64,000 nt of DNA from Leguminivora glycinivorella (GCF_023078275.1 NC_062991.1:2666001-2730000), one strand, 5' to 3'. Positions 31,311 to 42,426 are shown, counted from the first letter of the stretch. A program made the numbers and translations. The notes: generated from the letters alone by a model not told the origin.

Positions 31311-31734
31311 AGTGCCGCCCACCCTTATCGGTTACCTCACAGTTACCGCCTGTCACACTGAGAAAAAATACAACCAGTTTTCATGTTCGTTCAACAAGTT
31401 TTTTGGTTAAAATAGCGCCTACGTGCTCTTTGGTTCAAACAACAAGCTACTTGTCATTTGAATCGGCAATATATTTGAATCAACAAATCGATTTTATAAA
31501 AACAACCTGACACATATTGTTTTAAACATACGTTTGGCTGATTCAAACGGATAAACCGCAACAAGTCGAACTTGTTAAATTCACAATCCAAATTTCTCTC
31601 AGTGCAAAAACGCGAACAGTCGACCTGTCATATATCACTCATTCAAACATGGTACGCGTTCACCTACACGAGCTTAGACTGTGTGCTAGGAACGCGCCTC
31701 TTTCATATACTTGATCGCCAGTGTCCGAGGTGTG
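31311..31734. mobile_element. MITE V, copy 2, left end missing and split by MITE W
   Basis: CCGCCCACCC...CCGCCTGTCA matches 52330-52375, and after the insert CAAAAACGCGAACAGTCGAC resumes to the end CCGAGGTGTG. Confidence 0.85.
31356..31604. mobile_element. MITE W, copy 1 (249 bp, CACTG ends)
   Basis: The ends are CACTGAGAAAAA and TTTCTCTCAGTG. Comparison with the unsplit V copy at 52271 shows the empty site and a 2-bp CA duplication. CACTG ends with a 2-bp duplication fit CACTA/EnSpm-type elements (inference). Confidence 0.85.
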
Positions 31735-32224
31735 GTATTGACGCGACAGAGCCAGACTACCTTTCGAGGCGTTTCGTTTTCGTTTCCTCCTCCGTTCCTA
31801 TATCTGTGAACATATCGGATCCATTTGGATGATGTATCCGATATGTTCCGATCCGATACGTTATGCATCCCCGATGGGCGAAAGACTGTATTTAAACGCT
31901 CAAATTGTACGCTCGGATTATCTTTTAAGTCAAAAGCCTCTCTTTATAGAGATTTAAAATATCAAATCATAATTTATACTGAATCGCTCGATTCTCATTT
32001 CTCAATAATCTCGATGTAAAAGATCTAAGGACCAATCAGGCCTTAATGACATATCTCGGATCTGAAATAATGACCTGGAATCTTTTAATAGTAAAATGCC
32101 GGATCCGTACAAAGGTTTCCCGGAAATTGATATTAAAGGTCTATTCTTAATCTTAAATACAGTAGTAATTCTTGGTAATTCTGAATGAGATTGTGACAAA
32201 TGATTAATATCCGTTTTGATATTC
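31735..32224. other. Unassigned stretch
   Basis: 31741-31790 holds a family-X-like phrase (GCGACAGAGCCAGACTACC). The rest was not recognised. Confidence 0.4.
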
Positions 32225-32690
32225 TAATTTAAGACCCTGCGTGGTGACGGGTTAAGAACCTCGGCAAACCCTTTCGTGGGTGTCGTAGAAGTCGTGACTG
32301 TGGGATAAGTTAGGGTTGCAGCGTAGGCGAGAGGCTGGCAACCTGTCACTGCAATGTCACAAATTATTTTTCTTGCAAGCCCTTTTATTTATTTTTATTT
32401 TTAGGTACAGAAATTAATAGAAAAATAAATTACAATTTTACTTAAAGTACTGAGCTGGCCTATAATTCTAAACATGTGTGCACAGATAGTATTTAATTTA
32501 AGTAAAAAATAATATGCGCTAGGGAGGTGAGATGTCTTAACTAGGTACATTAATTGTGGAAGAGCAACTGACTAAACTTATACCTATTACATATAACTTA
32601 AAACTAAACTAAGTAGTTTATTGCCTAGAGTTGCACTGAAACTTGAGCAGTTTCATGGGCTTGCCTACCCTTTTAGCCAGCGTTCCCACT
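32225..32690 (+). repeat. Dispersed repeat P, copy 2, interrupted
   Basis: GTGGTGACGGGTTAAGAACC to CTTGCAAGCCC (about 32390), then a 230-bp insert, then GAGTTGCACTGAAACTTGAG to the end. The insert starts with a (TTTA)n-like run and resembles the 3' part of an A-tailed element on the minus strand. Confidence 0.65.
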
Positions 32691-32795
32691 TAAGCGTCGC
32701 GTGTCTCGGGGCGCGCAACGGACGTCCGCGCCACGCCACCTGAATGTAATTCAAAAAGTTATAGTATAAGAAGTTATAGTATAATATAAGTATAG

Positions 32796-32853
32796 GAAGG
32801 ACGTAAGACGCGCCCCAGGTGGCGTGGCGGCGGCGCGTCTTACGTCCTTCCTA
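32796..32853. repeat. 58-bp palindrome
   Basis: AGGAAGGACGTAAGACGCGC and its complement, separated by a GC-rich centre. The adjacent CAACGGACGTCCGCG phrase recurs inverted at 42367-42385. Confidence 0.75.
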
Positions 32854-32875
32854 TACAAAATGTACTGAGGAGACG

Positions 32876-32908
32876 TTTTTAGGGTTCCGTAGTCAACTAG
32901 GAACCCTT
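32876..32908 (-). repeat. Solitary hairpin end of repeat A
   Basis: TTTTTAGGGTTCCGTAGTC and AACTAGGAACCCTTAA are the terminal hairpin only. Confidence 0.75.
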
Positions 32909-32910
32909 AA

Positions 32911-33127
32911 GGTGCGTTTAAACGGCGCGCGATAACGCGAGCCGAGCCTGGCTCGGCTCGTGATCCGGCGCGCCACGCGCCGTTTAAACAGCTACGCTCG
33001 GCGCGGCTCGGCTCGGCTCGGCAAAGTTCGCGCGATCCATCACTTGTCGGTTTTTTCGACACGGATCAAAGGCGCGCGCGCCATCTTCGGCTCGGCTCGT
33101 GTTAATACGCGCCGTCTAAACAGATGG
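32911..33127. mobile_element. MITE rich in GGCTCGGCTCG with GGTGCGTTTAAACGG ends
   Basis: The left end GGTGCGTTTAAACGGCGCG recurs inverted inside (CGCGCCGTTTAAACAG) and at the right (GCGCCGTCTAAACAG). A relative is at 41645-41788. Confidence 0.7.
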
Positions 33128-33306
33128 TACAAAGCGCGCGACGACGGAAGTCGAGTTTTAAGTTTTTAACACGCTTTTATTAGGTCGTCGTGTATGTAAC
33201 TATGTAATGGAATCTACGGAGGCTAATTTAACCATCTTCCAAGGATCGTAGCGTAATGAAAATTGGCAGCTGATGACAATGCAATAATATGGTACTGTTG
33301 AACTGA

Positions 33307-34085
33307 TCTGATGATGGAGCCGGAAGATATGAACTGGAACTACATGATGGAACATCGTATCATAGCTGTTTTTGGGTTTCTTAGAAAAGTCTTGTAATGA
33401 ACTTTGACTAAGATTAGGTTTTAAAGTCTGATGATGGAGCCGGAAGATATGAACTGGAACTACATGATGGAACATCGTATCATAGCTGTTTTTGGGTTTC
33501 TTAGAAAAGTCTTAATTATAATGAACTTTATTTATTTATTTATTTATTTAAACTTTATTGCACAATATAAAAAAGTACAAATGGCGGACTTAATGCCAGA
33601 TGGCATTCTCTACCAGTCAACCATGGGCTAAACCGAAAGATTAAGTAGGTGCAGGGTCCTAGTATAGTTAGCGTGTAATGGAAAAGAATTTAAGATACAA
33701 ACAATATCCATATATGCTACATTTAAATATATACAGACCTAATATTATACATAAATAGGTATATAAATATACAATACATAAATATAATATAAAATATACC
33801 CATTGTGAAAGATCATTGAGGGTGACTATCGAACCTTATCAAACAGATACTTACGCAGCATGCGCTTGAAGGCGAATTTGTTCCGAGCCTGCCTAATGGT
33901 GAGAGGAAGATCATTCCACAGCCGGATTGCCTGGATGGTGAACGAACTTTGACCACGATTAGGTTTCAAGGTCTGATAATGAAGCCCGAAGATAGGCACT
34001 GGCATTCCATGATGGCATATCGTATCATAGTTCTGTTTGCGCTTGTGAGAAAGGCCACGTAATGAACTTCGAACGTTACGTTTTC
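33307..34085. repeat. Three monomers of the 120-bp minisatellite, split by a LINE
   Basis: TCTGATGATGGAGCCGGAAG starts units at 33307 and 33427, exactly 120 bp apart and identical over about 87 bp. A third, diverged unit begins near 33972. The LINE at 33530-33940 separates the second and third and is bordered by AATGAACTTT and AACGAACTTT. Confidence 0.8.
33530..33940 (-). pseudogene. LINE 3' fragment inserted in the minisatellite
   Basis: The minus strand encodes IQAIRLWNDLPLTIRQARNK and FAFKRMLRKYLFDK, a familiar LINE ORF2 C-terminus. The 3' UTR ends in (AAAT)n next to the target repeat. A plus-strand 3' tail of the same family is at 46660-46790. Confidence 0.8.
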
Positions 34086-34129
34086 AACGTTATAACAAAC
34101 CTATTATTGACCGAAGCGAAGCGAGGCCT

Positions 34130-34590
34130 AAGCTAGGTTAGGGTTTTCTTGCGACCCTTATGAGCGGAAAAAGGAAAGACCGAATCAGTATATCTAAACT
34201 AAGTCAGGTTAGGGTCTTTTTTGTGACCCTTAAATATGCAGCCCAGCCAGGCAATCATGGTCGCGCAATAAACGATAAAACATCGGGCATCGATAGGGAC
34301 GGCCTGCTGTTTTATCATTTATCGCGCGACCATGATTGCCTAAATAAATATCAACGTAGTATTTAAAATAAGTTGGTTAAGGGCAAGGGCCCTTAAGAGC
34401 AAAAGTAAGAGGGGCTCGGGGGGCGAAGCCCCCCGCATAAAAGAAAGATTAACGTAATATTAAAAATAAGTTGGGTTAGGGTTTTCTTGTGACCCTTAAG
34501 AGTAAATAAAGGGGGGCTCGGCCCCCGAAAAAAAGAAAGATTAACGTAGTATATAAAAAGGTGGGTGTGGGTTTTCTTGCGACCCTTAAG
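34130..34590. repeat. Degenerate array with GGTTAGGG...GTGACCCTTAA modules
   Basis: The phrase AGGTTAGGGTTTTCTTGCGA and variants with GACCCTTAAG recur near 34133, 34205, 34475 and 34566. Read in reverse they resemble the GGGTCACAGTTCTAACC unit of elements Z. GC-rich hairpins (GGGGGGCGAAGCCCCCC) lie between. A 91-bp MITE sits inside at 34250-34340. Confidence 0.6.
34250..34340. mobile_element. 91-bp palindromic MITE
   Basis: The arms are GGCAATCATGGTCGCGC and complement, continuing into AATAAACGATAAAACA with one or two mismatches. Confidence 0.85.
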
Positions 34591-34591
34591 A

Positions 34592-35005
34592 CGCTACGAT
34601 ACCCCTCATTTCTCCATACAAACGCTCTCGCCTGTTTCCTCTCTGGTTTTTGAAGCTAGATCAATGGTTTTTTCAACACAGACTTTTATTATCAATATCT
34701 GTGTCGGACCGTTTTGATTTTTTTGATATTTTTGTTTTAAAAGGAATTAGAGCCTCTCAAAGTTGGCCAAAACGGCTTAATTGAATTTGCCAGAAAGAAA
34801 GGCGTGGTATTCAAAACTGAGATCAATTATCCAAAAAAACGAAACGGTCCGACACAGATAATTTCCTTGTCATTCTGATTTCCAAATTTCGTAACGATTG
34901 GTTAAGTTTTGGAAGAGGAAACAGTCGAGAGCGGAACCTCGATTTTTGCAGTTTTTACGCGGGATTTCGCGCCTGAGCTGCAGTTGTCCCTATCGCACCA
35001 AATTT
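34592..35005. repeat. Dispersed repeat R, copy 1
   Basis: It shares long phrases with 59790-60135: GGACCGTTTTGATTTTTTTG, AACGGTCCGACACAGAT in inverted relation, and GAAACAGTCGAGAGCGGAAC. The inverted pair inside suggests a foldback-type unit. Confidence 0.7.
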
Positions 35006-35194
35006 AGGGGCGGGGCTAAGTTTTTATATACGTACACTGAAATAAAGTGATGGGAAATACTCTACATCTAATGTCGATAATCTAGTGATGTGAAAAGTTA
35101 TCGATATACTACGTCGAAATATCGACATACCGTGTTTGACGAACTTTTTAGTTAGAAATACGTACTATTATATGTTCATATTTAAAATTGGTGG

Positions 35195-35310
35195 TCCAAA
35201 AAGACCAGTCTGCTCCGAGACCACGGGGACAATGCCGTCCTTGAAACGTCGGAGGTTAGTGTTTAAAACATAGTAAATACGCGATTAAGTCCCGTTTGCA
35301 ATTTTAAATA
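35195..35310. repeat. Half of the family-C2 hairpin
   Basis: CTCCGAGACCACGGGGAC and CTTGAAACGTCGGAGG form the core in the plus direction, followed by one arm (TACGCGATTAAGTCCCG). The complete relative is at 53021-53249. Confidence 0.75.
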
Positions 35311-36118
35311 TGTGTATAAATCGTGAAAGTTTGAATCTGTATTATATATTCTGTGGAAATACTAAGTCCATATTTTTATAAGTATAGGTACGTAACAATT
35401 GCATACAGGTATAAGTTTATTTTATACATGCATAACTTTTCTCGTCATTGGTTTACTAGTAACAATTATAAAGTTATGCTGTATTTTACGATAAATTCCA
35501 CGAATATTAGGCAACTATTTGGTATTCAGTCTTTTCAGCCATTTTGCCGAAAATTTGGTATTCGGTCATCATTGTTTATTTATTACTATTCTGCCGAACA
35601 CCAATTAGGTAAGTAGTTATATTAGTCATATTATATGTACTTATTTACACACAATAAAAACAGACATAATATTAATAATTTAAGTCATGTTTTAAAATAT
35701 TAAAAAAAACGATGGGCCTTATTTAGTAATACATAGTTTGTTCAGGTTGGTACCAGTACCTGCCCTTAATAAGGCCCAGTGCTTATATTTCTTCTAAGTT
35801 TTATCAATCATGCCGTTTTGTATATTTTCTTCGCAGACATAGAATCACAAAATGCCCTAAATAGTTACTTCTCTAAACCCCATCGCTCGCTTCTTAAGTT
35901 TTATAACTTTGTGTAAACATTGTGTTCATGAATTCAATCATCAATTTTTGTGATAAGTATTTATACTACGGTCTGTCGTCTAAAACACATTTATTCAGGA
36001 CTATGCATTTAGGATATGGTACTCTAAATTAGAGGGGTTCAAGTCTTAACAAGCAGTGCGTCAAGGTCAATGTGGTCAAGATATGCAGACTTTATTTCAT
36101 ATTAAGTTTAAAGGGACA
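35311..36118. other. Unassigned stretch
   Basis: The phrase GATGGGCCTTATTTAGTAAT near 35712 resembles the start of the duplicated block at 36370 and 38022. Confidence 0.4.
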
Positions 36119-36745
36119 AAATTAGGTACTTAATTAAAGTAGTGTGGGGTAGCCTGCTGTCCTACGGGGCAATATATATTATAATGTATTGTGTTTATGT
36201 GTATTGTGTATCATAAGTACTGGGCGTTTGCGGGGTCGCCTTCCACTCTGAGGCCACCACTCAAATACTGGCGCTGATGATAGCTCATCTTTGAAGATTA
36301 TATCCGATCCATCTCTATTTCCGCAACGCTACTTCTTGGGTATTGAAGGTTGTGAACATGTGGACACATGGGCGGCATGGGCCTTATTTCATACCTGCAT
36401 CAAATAAGACCCATAGTTTTTCTGTTTAATAATACTTACTTTTTACTTTTTTACTTACTGCACGAAATTTTGAACCATTTACACTTATCAAGTTATAAAA
36501 TGTACATAACATTTCGAAACTTAATAGCCGGGCCTTGTTTGCACAAGCAACATTACATATGCCCTTAGTAGGTAGATTAAATGAGTATTACCAACGTTTT
36601 AATTCTGCGGTAACAAAAATGCTTTGCCGAAAAGTATAAATAAGATCTAAATAATAAAAGTATATAAAGTATCTATACGTTTAAATAGCCTAGGTTTAAA
36701 TTTAGCTGGCAAATTAGTTAAGCATTTTTATGGTTGGTATGCATG
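36119..36745. repeat. Local duplication, left copy
   Basis: Shared with 37511-38362: CCTGCTGTCCTACGGG, GGGCCTTATTTCATAC, AAAATGTACATAACATTTCG and TTTAGCTGGCAAATTAGTTA. Order and orientation are the same, so it is a diverged tandem duplication. Confidence 0.75.
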
Positions 36746-36884
36746 TTGGTAACCACGAAAAAATGCACATTTTATTACATTATGATTATGGTAAAGTAAT
36801 TAAATAAATATTGGGGACACCTTACACAGATCAACTTAGCCCCAAACTAAGCAAAGCTTGTACTATGGGTGCTAGGCGACGACA

Positions 36885-37023
36885 TAGCGCAGGACACCAT
36901 CGTGAGCGCAGACTTCTGGCCGAAAGGTGTGGTTTTTCGGCGATTCCGAGGCAACTTGCCGAATCCTACACCGGGGCAAACGACGCAACGGAGCCACGCT
37001 GTTACGTCATCGCCCAAATAAAT
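36885..37023 (+). pseudogene. Gag-like retroelement fragment
   Basis: One plus frame reads AQDTIVSADFWPKGVVFRRF then RGNLPNPTPGQTTQ before a stop. The WP-x-GV-x-x-R-x-F pattern recalls the C-terminus of zinc-knuckle Gag-like proteins of insect retroelements; this is a memory-based match. It is followed by a T-rich stretch. Confidence 0.35.
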
Positions 37024-37197
37024 TGTTTAGTTTTAAACTTTATTGTTTTTTTTTTTTTTCATGTTCTTACTTACTGTTTTTTTTTTCTTTTTTGTTATCT
37101 AAGTTTCGTGACGCATTGGTTTTACTATAATGTCATGTAAACATGTTTTTACTAATAAATAAATAAATAATACATACAATCATAGTGATAATTATGA

Positions 37198-37380
37198 AGT
37201 ATACATACATACATACAATCACGCCTGTATCCCATAAGGGGGTAGGCAGAACACATGAAACTACTAAAGCTTCAGTGCCACTCTTGGCAAATAAGGGGTT
37301 GAAAGAAAACGAAACTGTGACATTGCAGTGACAGGTTGCCAGCCTCTCGCCTACGCCACAATTTAACCCATATCCCATAG
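37198..37380 (-). repeat. Dispersed repeat P, copy 3
   Basis: A (TACA)n run, then ATCACGCCTGTATCCCATAA and GACATTGCAGTGACAGG, the inverse of 10172-10432. Confidence 0.7.
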
Positions 37381-37510
37381 ATAAATTCAAAACCATACTT
37401 AAATAGATAAATACATACTCAGGAACAAATATCTGTGCTCATCACACAAATAAATACCCTTACCGGGATTCGACGAACGACGAACGACGACGGGAACCGA
37501 AGACAACATT

Positions 37511-38362
37511 AAAATTAGGTAGTTAATTAAAGTACTTTGAAGTAACCTGCTGTCCTACGGGATAAATATTATAATATATATAGGTATCCATATATTTTTA
37601 TTCTTTTCCTTCCGGCGACCGTCCTTTGTCACCCATGTTTCACAACTAAAGAGTAAGACGAAATTGACAAGTGAAGATGCTCTGACTGAAACAATTACTT
37701 TTCATATTATTAATGTTTACCATTACACACAGAGCACAATCTCATCGGTAAATATTGTAAATTTTACTTTATTTCGACGTGCGTTTATCATAGCGCTCTT
37801 GAATAATACGATTTTGTAAAGAATATATCTCCTAGATACATACTATCAATTGTGTCGCTTAGTTTCAAACTTGGGTACTTAAATCCATTCTGCTTTAAGA
37901 TTGAATATATAAAAAATATATATTAACCTTGTAGCAGAAATTTATCCAGGTTTGAAGTTAAGCGACACAATTACGCTTAATTCGGTATGTAAATACCTTA
38001 TTTTTTGTTAAGTTACTGATGGGCCTTATTTCATACATGCAGCAATTTGGGAAAAGTGCACCTACTTAATGCACAATTGCACATGGACCCAATTTTTTGA
38101 CCCATTTACACTTATCTAATTATAAAATGTACATAACATTTCGAGACTTTTAACCGGGCCTTATTTGTATGTAGATTACAGATGCCCTTAGTTGGTAGAT
38201 GAAATGAGTGTTATATACGTTTTAATTCTATGGTAACAGAAATGCTGATATGTAAGTATAAATAAGTTTTAAATAATAAAAATATCAATCAATACGTTTA
38301 AGTACCGATACCTAGGTTTAAATTTAGCTGGCAAATTAGTTAAGCATTTTTATGGTTGGTCT
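37511..38362. repeat. Local duplication, right copy
   Basis: Colinear with 36119-36745 but longer in the middle (extra sequence at about 37590-38020). Confidence 0.75.
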
Positions 38363-38412
38363 TGTTCTGTGCTAAGCCTTGTATTTCTAATGCTAGGTAG
38401 GTAATATGTATA

Positions 38413-39535
38413 TGTCGCAGTAAGATAGATAAAGCCGTTATATAGTTATAACCCTAGGAATATAATTATACGTCGTAACATAGTTAAACGAAAGCGATTA
38501 ATTGCTATCTTACTAGGAATATAACTATAATACGTTACTAGTTTAGTCATATAGTTATATGACTAGATTCAGTTTAGTGAAATGATTGTAGGCAGGAGTG
38601 CGGCGGTGCGGCAGAGGTATAGTTATAACCCTAGGGATATAATTATATGCCGTAACTAGCTAAACAAAAGCGATTACCATCTTACTAGGAATATAATTAT
38701 AATACGGTATTTAAAATTGCAAACGGGACTTAATTCGCGTATTACTATGTATTAAGTCTCGGTTGCAATGTCACTGACGTTAGAACAAAGTTTATTTTGT
38801 ATCGAACATAGTACACAAGGTTTGGTTACTAAACAAACGAATCCAAGCTATATTAGTTAAAACGTAACAGTTAGGGCATGCTCCCGGTATTTCCCGATTC
38901 TTGATTTCCCGGGAAATCCCGGTAATTTTATGGTGGCGAAAGAACCGAGACAAAAATTTAGGAACCGGTGCTCCCGGTTCTTTTCATAATATCGGATTTA
39001 TTCATTTTTTAAATTGTATCTGCATTTGGATTTGTGCGATGGCAGTTTTAATTTAATCTAAGATAAACATGATATTTACTATCGCAAATAGTGCAATTTG
39101 CAGCACTACACTGCTACAATTATACTACTGAACTTAATCCTGTAATATAACTATATTACTTAACTAGAGACGTATTATAATTATATCCCTAGACTAAGTT
39201 TAATCCAGTGATATAATTATATAACTGAACTAGTAACGTATTATAATTATATTCCTAGTAAGATGGTAAGGAATCGCTTTCGTTTAGCTATGTTACGGCA
39301 TATAATTATATCCCTAGGGTTATAACTATACCTCCGCCGCACCGCCGCACTCCTGCCTACAATCATTTCACTAAACTGAATCCAGTCATATAACTATATG
39401 ACTAAACTAGTTTAGTATTATAGTTATATTCCTAGTAAGATAGCAATTAATCGCTTTCGTTTAACTATGTTACGACATATAATTATATCCCTAGGGTTAT
39501 AACTATATAACGGCTTTATCTATCTTACTGCGACA
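38413..39535. mobile_element. Foldback element FB4, copy 2 (1123 bp, 4-bp TSD)
   Basis: It is flanked by TATA (38409-38412, 39536-39539). The ends TGTCGCAGTAAGATAGATAA and the arms match 18175-18971. The centre is larger, with a family-C arm (GCAAACGGGACTTAATTCGC) and a block rich in TTCCCGG/CCGGGAA near 38885-38990. Confidence 0.85.
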
Positions 39536-39774
39536 TATACACAACCCTAGAAAATTAGAAATATAAGATGCATATGTAGCTTTCCATCTGAAAAAGGTCC
39601 TTATGCTTTGGCAGATTTTTTGTTAGAATTCAGCTAAAAAGTTCTAATTACCTTGGAACATAATCCGGTGTCTGGTAAGTATAATAGGTACCAAATTGTT
39701 ACCTAGTTAAATTTTCCTACGTTGTCACTTCTGTCAAACATGTGCAAAAAAAAGAATAAGATTCACATACATTT

Positions 39775-39948
39775 TTGGTAGGTAGATACTGTCAACCAAT
39801 TATGTAGAATCCTAGGCCACTCTAGAACCCTGTCGTATTGACACCGTCCTTTATTTGCTACAGAAGTCAGTTTTACTTTTACTGTGAAAGGGTCTAGATT
39901 GGCCTGTGTCCTAGGATTCAGATTAATTGGTTGATTGTACGTACCTAC
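39775..39948. mobile_element. Diverged ~175-bp MITE
   Basis: CAACCAATTATGTAGAATCC and TCCTAGGATTCAGATTAATT lie in inverted relation, with inner TCTAGAACCC/GGGTCTAGA. The arms are imperfect. Confidence 0.6.
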
Positions 39949-39950
39949 TC

Positions 39951-41062
39951 CTATACTTAATATGGCTTCTCTTTGAAATCGAAAAGGTTTTAGCTTTTTA
40001 CATACCGAATAACTTTATTTCGCTAACAATGTGACTATCTTAAAAGAAATCATCTTTTAAGATAATCACATTATGTATAAGATAAGGAATTGTTTCTACC
40101 ATTCCTTAAAACATTACAAATTTGCATTTTAGTCAAATCAGTACACTTAATATCTTCACGGAGTCCAAAACATTATGCATCAGAAGTCCGAAACTAGACA
40201 ACTATAGAGAGCGCTTGAGCGCGAGTAAGTACTTGCGCCGGCCGCGGACGCGGGTGTGTGCGTGCGCCGCGCGCACGCACACAGGGCCTCTCTGTGGGTT
40301 CCACCCCCGTCAGCGCGACGGCGATAAAGACCTAAAAATCTCAAATTTGAATTCGTGCTTCGGTATCGTATCCTCTTAAGAGCGAAAATAAGGTGGGGGT
40401 TGGGGGGTGGCTTTATCAACGAAAAATTTCACGCCACGCTACTGCTAAGCATGTCGCGAAGGTCTACAGTTCCCAGAGCCACTATCAGTCTTTTAGTTGC
40501 TTAGCAAAATGTCGCGTCCACGTTCCATATCCAGGTTCAACCCAACGTAAATATACTAGAGTGCGACTGAGAAAATTCAACCCTTTGTCTCTATCCTCTT
40601 ACAGAGTAAGATGAAATCCTTAAGTTCCGTATTGCATTAATCTTCAAATAAATATAAATACCGTGCACAAGATGCAAGGCACTGCGCAGTGGTGTATTTA
40701 GGGTCCCTTACTTTTGCGGTTGGACAGGCTCATGTGGCCCTGAGTAGAGTAAAATTACTTAGTGCTCTCCAGATAGAAGAGCTAGATTGTTCTAAAGCTG
40801 AAAGGTAAAACACCATGCAATACAGACACACTGGCGGAGATGGAGAGAATGTGGGCTCAATAAAATAGAAATTGAAATAAAAATTAAATGAATCAATGAA
40901 AAACTTTATTGCGATAAGTTTGGTACCTATACATCAGGTGGTATTAATTATTATTAAGTAGCAATACGTGTTAGCCACAAATGGCTTGCGAAATTCGCCT
41001 ACTTGGAATAAATTTATGTTTAAATATTAAAGATATTTCATTATTAACGACTAAAAAGTATA
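39951..41062. other. Unassigned stretch with a GC-rich patch
   Basis: 40028-40070 is a small palindrome (GTGACTATCTTAAAAG and complement). 40225-40325 is strongly GC-rich with many CpG and GCGCGC sites. No gene follows that I can support. Confidence 0.4.
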
Positions 41063-41494
41063 AAATAAATTTATAGTTTAAAAAACTCTAGAAAAACACG
41101 CTTTTATAAATGCACGTAAAAGCCAAAAATAAATTATGGATCGTTCAAGTTGTCTCTATTTCTGGGATGAAGAGTAAACTCTGTGCTTTTAATTATAATA
41201 TTTGATTGTAAAAGCGTGGGGCGCTGTAACAGGAAAATCTTTTTGTATAACTTGCTGAGAAATCAAGTTAAACTATATTACGAGAAGCAGTTTACACAGA
41301 TTGGCGCGCTAACTGGACTTGCAGCACGACTGCAGCGCCCCACGCTTTTACAATCAAATATTATAAAAAAGCACATAGTTTACTCTTCATCCCAGCAATA
41401 GAGACAACTTGAACGATCCATAATTTATTTTTGGCTTTTACGTGCATTTATAAAAGCGTGTTTTTCTAGAGTTTTTTAAACTATAAATTTATTT
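41063..41494. mobile_element. 432-bp near-perfect palindromic element
   Basis: The arms are about 162 bp each (41063-41227 and 41333-41494), from AAATAAATTTATAG through GGATCGTTCAAGTTGTCTC to AAAAGCGTGGGGCGCTG, with only a few mismatches. The loop is about 105 bp. Confidence 0.9.
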
Positions 41495-41644
41495 ATCGGC
41501 GTTTTCATGTGTTCGAATTATGGAGTGGAGCAATGATATGATTCAAAGCTTTATTTAATTATATGAAGAGGAACCATCAATATGGAACCCAAAACATCTC
41601 GGTCACAAAAATCGCAACAATATAAATAGGCTTTCGTTCGTATC

Positions 41645-41788
41645 TACACGGACGGCTCGGCTCGCGTAGGATCGTGCTACCTCGCGCCGTGTAAACGCAC
41701 AGGCTCGCGTTCGTATTGAGCCGAGCCGCATCTACACGGACGGCTCGGCTCGCGTAAGATCGTGCTAACACGCGCCGTTTAAACGCAC
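41645..41788. mobile_element. MITE with GGCTCGGCTCGCG modules, fused to repeat A
   Basis: TCTACACGGACGGCTCGGCT occurs twice, and the right end CGCGCCGTTTAAACGCACC is the inverse of the left end at 32911. Confidence 0.7.
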
Positions 41789-41789
41789 C

Positions 41790-42348
41790 TTTATAGTTTC
41801 GCCATGTCTGTCTGTCTGTCCGTCCGTCCGTCCGTCCATCCGTCCGTCCGTCCGTCCGTCCGTCCGTCCGTCCGTCCGTCCGCGGATAATCTCAGTAACC
41901 GTTAGCACTATAAACCTGAAATTTGGTACCAATATGTATATCAATCACGCCAACAAAGTGCAAAAATAAAAAATGAAAAAATATGTTTTATTAGGGTACT
42001 CCCCCTACATGTAAAGTGGGGGTTGATTTTTTTTTTATTCCAACCCCAACTTGTGATATATTGTTGGATAGGTATTTAAAAATGAATAAGTGTTTACTAA
42101 GATAATTTTTTGATAATATTAATATTTTCGGAAATAATCGCTCCTAAAAGAAAAAAAAGTGCGTCCCCCCCTCTAACTTTTGAACCATATGTTTAAAAAA
42201 TATAAAAATAATCACAAAAGTAGAACTTTATAAAGACTTTCTAGGAAAATTGTTTTCAACTTGATAGGTTCAGTAGTTTTCGAGAAAAATAAGGAAAACT
42301 ACGGAACCCTACACTGAGCGTGGCCCGACACGCTCTTGGCCGGTTTTT
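41790..42348 (-). mobile_element. Repeat A, copy 4 (terminal hairpin missing)
   Basis: It has (GTCC)n at 41815-41880, CTTTACATGTAGGGGG (minus reading) and the end CTCTTGGCCGGTTTTTT. The hairpin is replaced by the neighbouring MITE end. Confidence 0.85.
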
Positions 42349-42426
42349 TGAATTACATTCAGGTGGCGTCGCGCGGACGTCCGTTGCGCGCCCCGACGAG
42401 ACACGCGTCTCTTAGATGTGGCCGGT

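Larger units (their letters stand above)
36797..37472 (-). mobile_element. SINE family S, copy 4, split by a ~510-bp insertion
   Basis: 36797-36884 is the distal part (GGGACACCTTACACAGATC) and 37397-37472 the head-proximal part (GGAACAAATATCTGTGCTC). The A box and most of the head are gone. Confidence 0.65.
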
